Origin: JAICXG01 sp963801255
GTDB taxonomy: Bacteria > Verrucomicrobiota > Verrucomicrobiia > Chthoniobacterales > UBA10450
Reading direction: 5' to 3'
DNA length: 64,000 nt
NCBI GenBank assembly: GCA_963801255.1
Contig: CAWDEC010000007.1
Coordinates: 186,001-250,000, forward strand
Every line of letters begins with the position of its first letter. Positions within the stretch are counted from its first letter, which is position 1. The notes under the pieces were generated by a model. It worked only from the letters and a program-made list of their open reading frames with translations. It did no database searches and had not been told where the DNA came from. Shown in pieces: positions 27,090-36,922 of the stretch. The translations under genes were made by a program, and so were the position numbers.

Positions 27090-30000
27090 GTGAAAACTTT
27101 CACTGACCTCTTCATCCGCCGGCCGGTTCTGGCCATGGTCGTTAGTCTGGTGATCATCATCGCCGGACTGCAGGCGATCAAGTCACTCAACATCCGGCAA
27201 TATCCGCGAAGCGATATCGCTTCGGTCAGCGTCACCACTGTCTATGTAGGCGCGAGTGCCGAGCTGGTGCGCGGTTTTATTACCACGCCGTTGGAGCGCG
27301 CGATCGCGGCGGCCGATGGCATCGATTATCTGGAATCGCAAAGCGCGCAGGGCCTCTCGACGATCACTGCGCACCTCAAACTAAATTACGATTCGAATAA
27401 GGCGCTCTCCGAGATCAGCTCGAAGGTCAACCAGGTGCGCAACGACTTGCCGCCGGAAGCAGAGGTGCCGGTAATCAATATTTTGCCGGCTGATTCGCAG
27501 TTCGCGTCCGCCTATCTCAGTTTCACTTCGAATATCCTGCAGGCGAATGAGATAACCGATTATCTCACCCGCATCGTCCAGCCGCGCCTGACCGCGATCG
27601 CCGGCGTGCAGCGGGCGGAGATTCTCGGCGGCCGCACTTTTGCCATGCGCATCTGGCTGAAACCGGATCGGATGGCGGCACTCAACGTCAGCCCGTCACA
27701 GGTCCGCCAGGCGCTCGCCGCGAACAACTTTCTCTCCGCGCTCGGCAGCACCAAGGGCGCGCTCGTGCAGGTTGATCTGACCGCGAACACGGATCTGCAT
27801 TCGGTCCAGGATTTCAAGAACCTGGTCGTTAGGCAAGAGAATGGCGTGCTCGTTAGGCTGGGCGAAATCGCCGATGTCGTGCTCGGGGCGGAGGATTATA
27901 ACACCGAGGTCCGCTTCTCCGGGGAACGCGCGGTTTTCATGGGCATCTTCGTTTTGCCTAACGCCAACTCGATCGACGTAATCAAGCGCGTCCGGGTCGA
28001 GCTGCAGGATATCCAGAAGGAGCTACCGACCGGGCTCGAGGGCCGCATCGCCTACGACGGCACCGAGTACATCAACACCGCGATCCACGACGTTTTCCGC
28101 ACCCTGATGGAGACCCTCCTCATCGTCGTCATTGTCATATTCCTTTTCCTCGGCTCCTGGCGCTCGGTCATCATTCCGGTCGTCGCGATACCGATCTCGC
28201 TCATCGGCGCGATTTTTCTCATGCAGATCTTTGGGTTCACAATCAACCTCCTTACCCTCCTGGCCATCGTCCTCTCGGTCGGTCTGGTCGTGGATGACGC
28301 CATCGTTGTGGTCGAAAATGTCGAGCGCCATTTGCGCGAAGGCCTCAGCCCGCTCGATGCGGCATTGTTAGGCGCGCGCGAACTGGTCGGTCCGATCATC
28401 GCGATGACGATCACCCTCGCAGCGGTCTACGTTCCGATCGGATTGCAGGGCGGACTCACCGGCACGCTCTTCCGCGAATTCGCTTTTACCCTGGCGGGCG
28501 CAGTCACGATTTCCGGCGTCGTCGCTCTTACTCTTTCGCCCGTTATGTCCGCGAAGTTTCTGCGCGCGGGTGAAGAAGAGAAGGGTTTTTCCGGTCGGAT
28601 CAACCGCACCTTCGATCGAATCCGCGACTGGTACGGCCGCAATCTCGATCGCACCCTGCAGATGCGCCCAGCGGTTTACGTCGCCTGGATCGGTCTTTCC
28701 CTCATCGCGCTCATCTTTTTGAAAATGTCGCTCTCGGCCAAAGAACTCGCGCCGACCGAAGATCAGGGCGTCATCTTCGGCATCGTCGATGCGCCGGCTA
28801 ACTCCACGATCGAGCAGACACAATCCTACGCCGACGCAGCCGGAAAAGCGTTCCTCAGTTTCCCGCAAACCCGCTTCACTTTTCAGATCACATTTCCCTC
28901 AAATGGCTTTGGCGGCATGGTCTTGAAGCCTTGGGATCAGCGCAAGGAGACGGCCTTCCAACTCCTGCCACAGGTGCAGGCGAAACTCGGCACCATTCCG
29001 GGCATCCAGATGTTTCCCGTCATGCCCCCTGCTCTTCCTGGCGGCGGACAATTCCCAGTCGAGTTCGTCATTCTTTCGACTGCTGAGCCCGAGCAGATGC
29101 TCGAGCTGGCGAACAAAATCAAGGACGCCGCGACGACGAGCGGCAAGTTTTACTTCCCGCCCTTGATCGACACGAAAATCGACCAGCCCCAAGCCGGGGT
29201 CGAGATCGACCACGACAAGGCCGCGGCTCTCGGCCTCAACCTCTCGCAAGTTGGCGAGGATGTCTCCGCGATGCTCGGCGGCAACTTCGTTAATCGTTTC
29301 GACATCTCCGGCCGCGCCTACAAAGTAATCCCGCAAGTCCAGCGGGTCGACCGGTTGAATCCGCACCAGCTCGAGGACCTTTATGTCACTGGGCCGGAGG
29401 GGAAATTGATTCAGCTCAGCACCATTGCGACGATCAAGACCCGGGTCGTCCCCCGCTCTCTTAATCGGCTGCAGCAACTGAACGCTGTAAAAATCAGCGG
29501 CGTGGCCGGCGTCCCCACGGATCAGGCGCTGAAGATCCTCGAAGACGAAGCAGCGAAGATTTTGCCGAAAGGATATTCTATCGACTACACCGGCGAATCG
29601 CGCCAGCTCCGGACCGAGGGCGACAAATTCCTGCCGGCATTTGGGCTCGCCTTCGTCCTCATCTTTCTCGTCCTCGCGGCGCAGTTTAACAGCTTTCGCG
29701 ATCCACTCATCATCCTCTTCGGCTCGGTCCCGCTCGCCATGTTCGGCGCGCTCATCTTCACTTTCCTAAAAATGCCGAACCCGAACATCCCGTTCTTCAC
29801 CAACGGCTGGACGACGACGATGAACATTTACTCGCAGGTCGGCCTCGTCACCCTCGTCGGATTGATTTCGAAAAACGCCATCCTCATCGTCGAATTCGCG
29901 AACAAGCTGCAACAGACCGGGCTCGATAAAGTCACCGCCGTCGCGCAAGCCGCGCGCGTGCGCCTGCGTCCCATCCTCATGACCACGATCGCGACCGTAG

Positions 30001-30227
30001 CCGGCCACATGCCGCTGGTCTTTGTCACCGGAGCCGGCGCCAAGGCGCGTAACTCGATCGGTCTCGTCCTCGTCGGCGGCATGACCATCGGCACCATCTT
30101 CACCTTGTTCATCGTCCCCTCGCTCTACGTACTCATTGCGCGCACGCATAACGAGGAAATCGAAGACGCGGAGGACGACGTTCAGCCGGCCCTCCGGAAT
30201 CTGGAGCCCGAGTTCGCAGACGCCTAA
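27090..30227 (+). CDS. RND multidrug efflux transporter (HAE1 type)
   Basis: A 1045-residue inner-membrane proton/drug antiporter of the AcrB/MexB class, GTG start at 27090. FIRRPVLAMVVSLVIIIAG opens TM1, with a large periplasmic loop to about residue 335. VVDDAIVVVENVERHL in TM4 carries the conserved proton-relay Asp pair. The second half repeats the plan, with GLISKNAILIVEFANKLQ in TM10. It lies 14 bases after the adaptor gene and is part of the TetR-controlled operon. Three GCCTAACGA copies lie in or at the end of this gene. Confidence 0.95.
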   Translation: MKTFTDLFIRRPVLAMVVSLVIIIAGLQAIKSLNIRQYPRSDIASVSVTTVYVGASAELVRGFITTPLERAIAAADGIDYLESQSAQGLSTITAHLKLNYDSNKALSEISSKVNQVRNDLPPEAEVPVINILPADSQFASAYLSFTSNILQANEITDYLTRIVQPRLTAIAGVQRAEILGGRTFAMRIWLKPDRMAALNVSPSQVRQALAANNFLSALGSTKGALVQVDLTANTDLHSVQDFKNLVVRQENGVLVRLGEIADVVLGAEDYNTEVRFSGERAVFMGIFVLPNANSIDVIKRVRVELQDIQKELPTGLEGRIAYDGTEYINTAIHDVFRTLMETLLIVVIVIFLFLGSWRSVIIPVVAIPISLIGAIFLMQIFGFTINLLTLLAIVLSVGLVVDDAIVVVENVERHLREGLSPLDAALLGARELVGPIIAMTITLAAVYVPIGLQGGLTGTLFREFAFTLAGAVTISGVVALTLSPVMSAKFLRAGEEEKGFSGRINRTFDRIRDWYGRNLDRTLQMRPAVYVAWIGLSLIALIFLKMSLSAKELAPTEDQGVIFGIVDAPANSTIEQTQSYADAAGKAFLSFPQTRFTFQITFPSNGFGGMVLKPWDQRKETAFQLLPQVQAKLGTIPGIQMFPVMPPALPGGGQFPVEFVILSTAEPEQMLELANKIKDAATTSGKFYFPPLIDTKIDQPQAGVEIDHDKAAALGLNLSQVGEDVSAMLGGNFVNRFDISGRAYKVIPQVQRVDRLNPHQLEDLYVTGPEGKLIQLSTIATIKTRVVPRSLNRLQQLNAVKISGVAGVPTDQALKILEDEAAKILPKGYSIDYTGESRQLRTEGDKFLPAFGLAFVLIFLVLAAQFNSFRDPLIILFGSVPLAMFGALIFTFLKMPNPNIPFFTNGWTTTMNIYSQVGLVTLVGLISKNAILIVEFANKLQQTGLDKVTAVAQAARVRLRPILMTTIATVAGHMPLVFVTGAGAKARNSIGLVLVGGMTIGTIFTLFIVPSLYVLIARTHNEEIEDAEDDVQPALRNLEPEFADA

Positions 30228-30306
30228 CGAGCAAAGGATTCGATACTCCTTGCGGCGCGGGCGCATCGATCCTTGCGGGGTAAGTTGCCAGCCGCCAAAG
30301 CCGAGA

Positions 30307-32514
30307 CTAACGAACGGCAGCAGCCGCCGCTAGCTCCGCGCACTTGCGCAAATCCAGTTTTCCAGTGGCCAAAACAGGAATCTGTTCAACGCGCGCAATC
30401 GTTCTTGGAATCCACAAGTTGGGCACGCCAGCCTCTTGCAACTGCGCGCGTAACTTCGCCTGGTCAATCTCGATCGTGCTCAGCAGCACGAGGGTTTCTC
30501 CTTTCTGCGGATCGCTCGCGGAAGAGATGGCGATCGACCTTTCCCCTTCGCTCGACAACCCGAGCGCCTGCTGGATTTTATGCTCGACCGTTTCGTGCGG
30601 CACCATCTCGCCCCCGATCTTCGAGAAACGTGAGAGTCGGCCCTCGATGAAGAGAAATCCATCCTCGTCAAAACGCCCGAGGTCTCCTGTCCTCAACCAA
30701 CCATCGTGCAGCACTTCGGCAGTCCGCGCCGGATCCTTGAGGTAGCCTTCAAAAATGTTCGGACCGCGCAGCCAAAGCATGCCAGCGTCGTGCAACGAAA
30801 GTCTTTCTCCTGTTTCCGGATGCCGAATTTCCGCCGCCAAGCCTGGAACCATTTTTCCGACGGAGCCGGGACGATTCCGGAGCTGCACTGTCTCGCCCGG
30901 TTGAGATGCTTTTGGGTCCGGCAAGTTGACGCTCACGACCGGCGATGTCTCGGTCAGACCGTAACCTTCAAAGACGGGTTTGCCGAGATGCTCCTGGAAA
31001 GCCTCGGCTAAACTGCGCGGTAATTTCTCGGCGCCGGTGATCGTTAGGCGCACGCTCTCGTATTGCTTGCAATCCGCCTTGCGCAAATAGCCGCGCAAAA
31101 ATGTCGGCGCCGCCAGCACGATGGTAGCGCGGTACTTGGATATCAGTTCCGCGCATTTTCCGGCTTCGAGTGGATTCGGATAAGTGACAATCGGCACGCC
31201 TTCGATGAGCGGGAACCAGAGCGTGACGGTACAACCGAAACTGTGGAAGAAGGGCAGCGAGGCAAGAATGAGATCCTCGCGCGTCGCGTCGAGCACGACC
31301 CGGAATTGCGTCACATTGCCGACGATGTTGCGATGGCTCAGGACGACACCCTTGGGATCGCCCGAACTCCCACTGGTGAAAAGCAGCACCGCCTCCTTGC
31401 GATCGCCTTCATTCGTCACTTGCAGCCAACGAATGAGGAGGCGCGTCGGGCACAGGAGCGCCGCCATCCACCAGAGAAAGATTTGCCACTTCATCGTCGG
31501 CAAGAGCTCGTCGAGCTGAATGGTATTTTGTGGCCACGGAAAATCGGTGAGTCGCCGGGCAAATGCGTTCGCGGAGATCGTTGTCGTTAGGCCGGCAATT
31601 TCCATGGCGCGTGAAAGGGCATCGCGCCCGCTGGTGAAGTTCAATCCTGTTGGCACTTTGCCTGCGAGTACCACCGCGAGGTTCGCTACCACCCCACCTT
31701 TGCTCGCCGGCAGCACGATGCCGATTCGTCTTTCTGCGCAGTGACGCCGCAGATATCGACTGAGCGCGGCGGCCGCACCCAACAATTTGCTACGACTGAG
31801 CGTCGAGCCGTCCAGGCCATCGATCACCGCGGTGCGAAACGGATGCCGCGCCAGGCCCCGCAGGACGGTCACACCTAGCGACTGGTGCAATACACGCCGC
31901 CGGCCGAAACAGCTCTCCCCCAGTTTCAAGAGCTGCTCCCGCACCGTTGCGATATTGGCGTCGCCAGGCGAGAGCGGCGCTCCAAATTCGACCACCGCCG
32001 GGTAAGGAATATGGCGTGGCCATTTACGAAAAAACCGTCCACCCTGGTAGGAGAATATCGAGCCCCAAAGCTGGTCGAGCCATACCGGCACAACCGGCGC
32101 TTCCGCGCGGCGGGCAATCAATTCGTAGCCACGGCGCAACGTGCCCAGCACGCCGGAGCGCGTCAGTTGGCCTTCAGGAAAAACACAGACAATTTCGCCG
32201 TCGCGAACCATTTCCGCGGCCAAACGCATTGCCTCCTTGGCGCGCCGCGAGGTAATCGGTATCGCCCGCGTCAGATGGAGGACCCAATGCAAATAGCGAT
32301 TGTGATAAAACTCCTCCGCAATCATGAACCGGATCGGTCGCGGACATGCGATGAGCAGAATGATTGCGTCCACCCAGGTAATGTGGTTAGGCAAAAGAAG
32401 AAAGCCGCCGCGCGGCAACCGTTCCAAGCCGACCGCTTCGACGCGGTAAATCGCGCGCGCGAGCGGCAGACAAATGAAACGCAGGGCGCGCTCGGCATCG
32501 GAAATCGCGGGCAT
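30307..32514 (-). CDS. aas: Bifunctional 1-acyl-glycerophospholipid acyltransferase / acyl-ACP synthetase
   Basis: A protein of about 735 residues with the Aas layout, start at ATG 32512-32514 (MPAISDAERALRF). The N-terminal PlsC acyltransferase shows NHITWVD (HX4D) and VFPEGQLTR. The C-terminal AMP-forming synthetase shows LFTSGSSGDPKGVVLSHRN, EGYGLTETSP and LRTGDLGRFDEDGFLFIEGR. E. coli Aas re-acylates lysophosphatidylethanolamine with activated fatty acid at the inner membrane. The stop TAG sits in a CTAACGA near-copy of the window motif. Confidence 0.87.
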   Translation of the reverse strand: MPAISDAERALRFICLPLARAIYRVEAVGLERLPRGGFLLLPNHITWVDAIILLIACPRPIRFMIAEEFYHNRYLHWVLHLTRAIPITSRRAKEAMRLAAEMVRDGEIVCVFPEGQLTRSGVLGTLRRGYELIARRAEAPVVPVWLDQLWGSIFSYQGGRFFRKWPRHIPYPAVVEFGAPLSPGDANIATVREQLLKLGESCFGRRRVLHQSLGVTVLRGLARHPFRTAVIDGLDGSTLSRSKLLGAAAALSRYLRRHCAERRIGIVLPASKGGVVANLAVVLAGKVPTGLNFTSGRDALSRAMEIAGLTTTISANAFARRLTDFPWPQNTIQLDELLPTMKWQIFLWWMAALLCPTRLLIRWLQVTNEGDRKEAVLLFTSGSSGDPKGVVLSHRNIVGNVTQFRVVLDATREDLILASLPFFHSFGCTVTLWFPLIEGVPIVTYPNPLEAGKCAELISKYRATIVLAAPTFLRGYLRKADCKQYESVRLTITGAEKLPRSLAEAFQEHLGKPVFEGYGLTETSPVVSVNLPDPKASQPGETVQLRNRPGSVGKMVPGLAAEIRHPETGERLSLHDAGMLWLRGPNIFEGYLKDPARTAEVLHDGWLRTGDLGRFDEDGFLFIEGRLSRFSKIGGEMVPHETVEHKIQQALGLSSEGERSIAISSASDPQKGETLVLLSTIEIDQAKLRAQLQEAGVPNLWIPRTIARVEQIPVLATGKLDLRKCAELAAAAAVR

Positions 32515-32564
32515 GCGTTTATGATTTACAATCCCGCGAGCGACTACTGCAATCGGCAAATCCC

Positions 32565-33842
32565 ATGAAGAATGATTCGCAAGCCAAACCGGGCGCCTAC
32601 AGCGCGCTCGCGTTGCTCCTCGCGATTAATCTTTTTAACTACATTGATCGCCAGGTTCTCGCGGCGGTTGAGCCATCAATCCGCGCGACATTCTTTGCGC
32701 CTAACGATCCGAATGCGATGGCGATCAGCGGAACGTTAGGAAGCGCCTTTCTCATTACCTACATGTTGAGTGCACCGGCGCTCGGCTGGGTTTCCGATCG
32801 GTTTTCGCGCTGGCTGATCATCGGAGGCGCCGTGATCCTATGGAGCATCGCGACCGCTGCCTCCGGTCTCGCAGTTAGCTTTGCCATGCTCTTTGCGACC
32901 CGCGTTCTTGTCGGGATCGGCGAAGGCGGTTATGGGCCGGCTGCGCCGACGGTGTTGGCTGATCTTTTCTCACTGGAAACGCGCGGACGAGTGCTCGCGG
33001 CGTTTTGCGCGGCAATTCCCGTCGGCAGCGCACTGGGCTATGTCCTTGGCGGCACAGTGCTGACTCGTTTCACGCCGGTGCCTGAATCTGAACGGTGGCG
33101 CTGGGCGTTTCTGTTTGCGGCAATTCCGGGACTCCTTCTTGGAATCGTTTCGCTTTTCCAGCGTGACCCGCGCGCGACAAACGGTGCACGCCCTGAGCGA
33201 CAGCGCGCTACGCGCCAGGATTACCGCACGCTCGCGAGAACGCGCTCGTATGTCTTGAACTGCGCGGCGCAAACCGCGATGACTTTCGCACTCGGCGGAA
33301 TCGGTTTTTGGATCGCAGCCTATCTGCATTCGCGCGGCCTGCCGCCCTCATCGACCCAAACGTTCGGCGCCCTCATTGCCGGAACTGGATTACTCTCGAC
33401 GCTGGTCGGCGGCTGGCTCGGCGACGCGCTGAGGAAGAAGATTCCCGGGTCCTACTTTCTCGTTTCGGGATTGGGAATGATCGCGGCGTGTCCATTGTTC
33501 ATCATGGTTCTTTACACGCCCTTTCCGCGCGCCTGGTGGTTCATGGGCGCCTCAGTCTTTTTCCTTTTCCTCAATACCGGCCCATCCAACACCGCCCTGG
33601 CCAACGTCTCGTTGCCCAAAGTGCGCGCGACCGCTTTCGCGCTGAACATTCTCGTCATTCACGCGCTCGGCGACGTGCTCGCGTTCCCGAGCATCGGCTA
33701 CATCGCGGGACACGCGAGTTGGACGATCGCGTTCCTGTTTGTCTCCGGGATCATGCTCGTGTCGGGAATCATCTGGCTCGCCGGAATGAAGTCCCTGCCG
33801 GCCGACACCGCAGCCGTGGACAAGGCGAGCAGTTACGCTTGA
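32565..33842 (+). CDS. MFS transporter, spinster-like
   Basis: A 425-residue, 12-helix major facilitator. NLFNYIDRQVLAAVEPSIRATFF at the start and GWVSDRFSRW between TM2 and TM3 resemble the spinster (Spns) branch, whose eukaryotic members move lysolipids or sphingolipids. It is divergent from the aas-like gene with only about 50 bases between, and a lysolipid transporter beside a lysolipid acyltransferase would make sense (compare LplT-Aas of E. coli). That link is inference. Confidence 0.85.
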   Translation: MKNDSQAKPGAYSALALLLAINLFNYIDRQVLAAVEPSIRATFFAPNDPNAMAISGTLGSAFLITYMLSAPALGWVSDRFSRWLIIGGAVILWSIATAASGLAVSFAMLFATRVLVGIGEGGYGPAAPTVLADLFSLETRGRVLAAFCAAIPVGSALGYVLGGTVLTRFTPVPESERWRWAFLFAAIPGLLLGIVSLFQRDPRATNGARPERQRATRQDYRTLARTRSYVLNCAAQTAMTFALGGIGFWIAAYLHSRGLPPSSTQTFGALIAGTGLLSTLVGGWLGDALRKKIPGSYFLVSGLGMIAACPLFIMVLYTPFPRAWWFMGASVFFLFLNTGPSNTALANVSLPKVRATAFALNILVIHALGDVLAFPSIGYIAGHASWTIAFLFVSGIMLVSGIIWLAGMKSLPADTAAVDKASSYA

Positions 33843-33896
33843 CCAAGGTTGGCGAGATTTAGCTTGGGCGATCGATCCGGCCCAGCGTCGCGAGAT

Positions 33897-33947
33897 GCCT
33901 AACGAAAAGTTCCCTGACGTGCGGATGGTTTCGGTCCGTCGTTAGGC
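33897..33947. repeat. Inverted pair of the GCCTAACGA motif
   Basis: Exact copies face each other at 33897-33905 (plus) and 33939-33947 (minus), so the transcript could form a 9-bp stem with a 33-base loop. The pair covers the end of the TPR glycosyltransferase gene, whose stop TAG is inside the left copy. It might act in termination, as inverted uptake sequences do in Neisseria. Confidence 0.6.
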
Positions 33948-35803
33948 GATTGCGCGGCGAGGCGATCCTGCAAGTGGACGTCGGCCGCAGCAGCTTCCTG
34001 GAGGGCAATGGCGGCTTCGTGAGGCCGGCCAATTTTTCGCAGTAGATCGCTCATCATTAGCCAGCTCTCCGCGCGATAAGGCGCGACGTCGAGACAGGTT
34101 TTCAATTCCGTAATCGCACGATCGGGATAACCACAGTCGCTCAGCGCCTTAATATAACGTTGTTCGATCGACCAGTTTGGCGGACCGAGGCGCGCAGCAA
34201 GGCGCAGCCGCATCAAATTCACCCGGCCGGTTTCACGGTTTTCCAGCACCGCCAGGCTCTCCTCGGCACGCGCCCGCAGCTCCGGCGGATCAGTCACCTT
34301 CGCCAGCAGTGCACGCGAGCCGGCGAAGTCGCGCTCTTTCATTTTGACCGCAGCAAAATTCAGCTGTGCGAGCGGGTTGTTGGGTTCCTTTTCCAGCGCA
34401 CGCTGCAAGGCCTGGCGAGCGGCCGCCAGATTTCCTTCGCTCAGTTCCAGTCCGCCAAGATTAATGAGCATTCGTGCGGAATCGCCACCCTGCTTGATCG
34501 TGCGCGTGAGCAATGTGCGCTGGTCTTTCCAATCAAAGGCACGAACAAAGGTGCGCGCGGGAAGAAAAAATAACCAAATCGTCAGGCAAAAATAGAGCCG
34601 CCTCGAGCCTAACGAATGCACTGCCTGGACGCCGCCAAGAAAAAGAAAAGCGCTCGGCAGGTAAAGCCAGTGTTCCGCCACGGTCGCGTTGAGTGGAAGG
34701 AATCCGCTCACCGGCAGGAAACAAATGATTGCGAGGAGAAGCGGAACAAAAATGGTGCGATGACACCGAACCCGCCAAAGCGCGCCGAGAAGAGCGGCAA
34801 CGAGCATCAAGCCGAGGAGTGTTTGCAATTCACGCCACGCCGCGGTGTTCAGACTTTCGGGGGAAAAGCCGAACGGGTGGGTCTCGACGTCGCGTTCCAT
34901 GTGCAAACGCCACGGGAAAACAATCAGGCCGGCGTACTCCGAAACCGCGCGCGCGGTGATAATCGGCCTAACGAGTAGCGGCGTTCCCGGTTGTGGCGGC
35001 GGAGCGATATGCTCTGCCGGTAGCCGCAAACTGAGATAGGCAGTCAAGACGGCAATCGTCAGACCAGCCGCCCCTAACAATAGTCCGCGTTTCCGCTCCG
35101 TCAGAGCAAGCACGAGCCAAACGAGCGGAAAGACTAGGCCTATCTCCTTGCTCAACGCGCTGGCAAGAAAACAAACGCCCGCCGCAAGCCCAAAGGTCCA
35201 TTTCCAATTTCTCCTCGCACGCCAAAGGCAAAGGCCAAAACGAAGCCCCAGGAAACCGAAGGTCGCGGCCATTGGATCAGCTCGACCCGCGACATAAATC
35301 ACGGCGGCGCTTTGCACCGGATGGACGACCCAGATAAGTGCCGCAAGAAATGCCGTCGTTAGTCGGCTGTCGCTGTCCATCCGGCATCGAGCGAGGAATT
35401 CCTGCGCGAAAAGGAAGAACGCGATCGCCGCTCCCGCGTGCCACAGAATGCTAACGAGATGATAGCCAAATGGCGAAAGGAAGAACGCCGAGTAATCCAG
35501 AGTGTAACTAAGCCGTTGCAGCGGCCGGTAAAAATCGGAAGCGGTTGCGTCGAGAAAAAGGAAGTGCTGGAACCCTTCCCAGATTAGACGCCAACTTCGG
35601 ATGAGCGGGTCGCGCAGCACCAGCGCCTCGTCATCCCAAACAAACCCATCGCGCAGCGCTGGTGCGTAGGTTACGAGCGCAACAACTATCAAGAGCAATG
35701 CGGCGAGGAGGGGTTTGCGTCGCCCCGACGATTGCGCTCGACGCTCAAACGGTGCGTGTAGATTGCGAGATGTCGCAGTCGCTTCAAGTAATTCTACTGC
35801 CAT
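33899..35803 (-). CDS. Membrane glycosyltransferase (GT-C, TMTC-like) with C-terminal TPRs
   Basis: A 634-residue protein. About ten membrane helices fill residues 30-400. An early periplasmic loop carries FVWDDEALVL, the acidic motif of GT-C polyprenol-phosphate-sugar transferases. VHPVQSAAVIYVAGRADPMAA resembles eukaryotic TMTC O-mannosyltransferases and bacterial look-alikes. The last 200 residues are TPRs (LELSEGNLAAARQALQRALE, NNPLAQLNFAAVKM). It may glycosylate exported proteins or lipids. The start overlaps the divergent L,D-transpeptidase start by 34 bases. Confidence 0.8.
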   Translation of the reverse strand: MAVELLEATATSRNLHAPFERRAQSSGRRKPLLAALLLIVVALVTYAPALRDGFVWDDEALVLRDPLIRSWRLIWEGFQHFLFLDATASDFYRPLQRLSYTLDYSAFFLSPFGYHLVSILWHAGAAIAFFLFAQEFLARCRMDSDSRLTTAFLAALIWVVHPVQSAAVIYVAGRADPMAATFGFLGLRFGLCLWRARRNWKWTFGLAAGVCFLASALSKEIGLVFPLVWLVLALTERKRGLLLGAAGLTIAVLTAYLSLRLPAEHIAPPPQPGTPLLVRPIITARAVSEYAGLIVFPWRLHMERDVETHPFGFSPESLNTAAWRELQTLLGLMLVAALLGALWRVRCHRTIFVPLLLAIICFLPVSGFLPLNATVAEHWLYLPSAFLFLGGVQAVHSLGSRRLYFCLTIWLFFLPARTFVRAFDWKDQRTLLTRTIKQGGDSARMLINLGGLELSEGNLAAARQALQRALEKEPNNPLAQLNFAAVKMKERDFAGSRALLAKVTDPPELRARAEESLAVLENRETGRVNLMRLRLAARLGPPNWSIEQRYIKALSDCGYPDRAITELKTCLDVAPYRAESWLMMSDLLRKIGRPHEAAIALQEAAAADVHLQDRLAAQSPNDGPKPSARQGTFR

Positions 35804-36540
35804 TATTGCTTCTCATGGCCAGCAGCGTGCGTGCCGCTGGCGTCCCGGGAGATTGCCAGCAACTCATTGTCGGCATCGCCCCCGACTGGAATACCATGCG
35901 CGGCACGATGGAACGTTTCGAACGGATGGGTAACGGGCCATGGCGGCTTGTGAGCGAGCCGGCGCCCGTGTTGTTTGGGAAGAATGGCCTCGCCTGGGGA
36001 CGCGGTCTGTCTGGTCAGGAGGAAACCGGCCTGCACAAAAAAGAACGCGATGGCCGCGCCCCTGCCGGCATTTTCCGGATTGGTAAGATTTACACTTACG
36101 ATGCGGCGCTACCGTCCGGGGCAAATTTTCCTTTTCATCAGGTAACCAAAACCGATGCCTGGATCGACGATCCGACCCGGCCCGATTACAACACGATGAT
36201 CGCAATCGATGATCCCGACCATCCGCCGCCTTGGTTTGCGAAACAAAAAATGCGGCATAACGATTTCGCTTATCGCTGGCTGATTGAGATCCGGCACAAC
36301 TCCGATCCGCCTGTGCCGAACGAGGGCAGCGCCATTTTCTTTCACATTCGCCGCGGCGAATCGCGGCCCACCTCTGGTTGCACAACCATGGCGGAAAGCG
36401 AGTTGGTCCGGTTGGTTCGCTGGCTGCGAGCCGATCGGCATCCTTGCTATGTCCTCCTACCGCGCGCTGTTTATGCCGAAAAGGCGAAGACTTGGAACCT
36501 GCCCGAGCCCGCGCAAATGGTGCCAGCCGAAAAAAGCTAA
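35770..36540 (+). CDS. L,D-transpeptidase (YkuD) family protein, exported
   Basis: A protein of about 256 residues from ATG 35770 (MSQSLQVILLPLLLLMASSVRAAG), a clear signal peptide. The YkuD-type catalytic segment is AIFFHIRRGESRPTSGCTTM, with active-site Cys and upstream His in HIRR. FPFHQVTKTDAWIDDPTRPDYN is typical of the stand-alone periplasmic group related to YafK/ErfK. These enzymes form 3-3 peptidoglycan crosslinks or attach proteins to the wall. It is divergent from the TMTC-like gene with overlapping 5' ends. Confidence 0.85.
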   Translation: MSQSLQVILLPLLLLMASSVRAAGVPGDCQQLIVGIAPDWNTMRGTMERFERMGNGPWRLVSEPAPVLFGKNGLAWGRGLSGQEETGLHKKERDGRAPAGIFRIGKIYTYDAALPSGANFPFHQVTKTDAWIDDPTRPDYNTMIAIDDPDHPPPWFAKQKMRHNDFAYRWLIEIRHNSDPPVPNEGSAIFFHIRRGESRPTSGCTTMAESELVRLVRWLRADRHPCYVLLPRAVYAEKAKTWNLPEPAQMVPAEKS

Positions 36541-36607
36541 ATTTCCTGCAACGTTAATTTGCATAAGGGAAAAGTTGCCCTTACGCTCAACTCGTTAGGC
36601 AAACATT

Positions 36608-36922
36608 ATGAGGAAACGATCCAATCCCGACTCCGAGCAAAACATCAAGCGCATCGATACGAAGCCACGCGCGAAGAAACAGACACACGGTTTTCAGGTG
36701 CATTTTGTCCGCGGCTCCTCCAATGGCACGAGAATGTTCAGTGATGCGGTTTACGGCGGAAAAGACGCGGCTCTTAAAGCGGCGCGCAAATACCGCAAAG
36801 AAGTAATGGGTGATCTGCCACCGCGCACGACACTTTCCCCCGCTCGCAGGGCAGCGCTGGCCAAGTCGGCAAAAAAAATGCCGGCTAAGAAAACGGCTGC
36901 GCCCGCTAAACGCGCTCGTTAG
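36608..36922 (+). CDS. Small basic protein, AP2-like DNA-binding domain
   Basis: A 104-residue, strongly basic protein. The core HGFQVHFVRGSSNGTRMFSD followed by a helix with AALKAARKYRKEV has the three-strand-plus-helix look of AP2/integrase-type DNA-binding domains. The C-terminal tail is Lys/Ala-rich and histone-like (KKMPAKKTAAPAKRAR). Nucleoid or regulatory DNA binding is inferred. Its stop TAG (36920-36922) overlaps the stop of the convergent rsmA-Nudix gene inside one motif copy. Another motif copy lies just before its start (36592-36600). Confidence 0.65.
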   Translation: MRKRSNPDSEQNIKRIDTKPRAKKQTHGFQVHFVRGSSNGTRMFSDAVYGGKDAALKAARKYRKEVMGDLPPRTTLSPARRAALAKSAKKMPAKKTAAPAKRAR

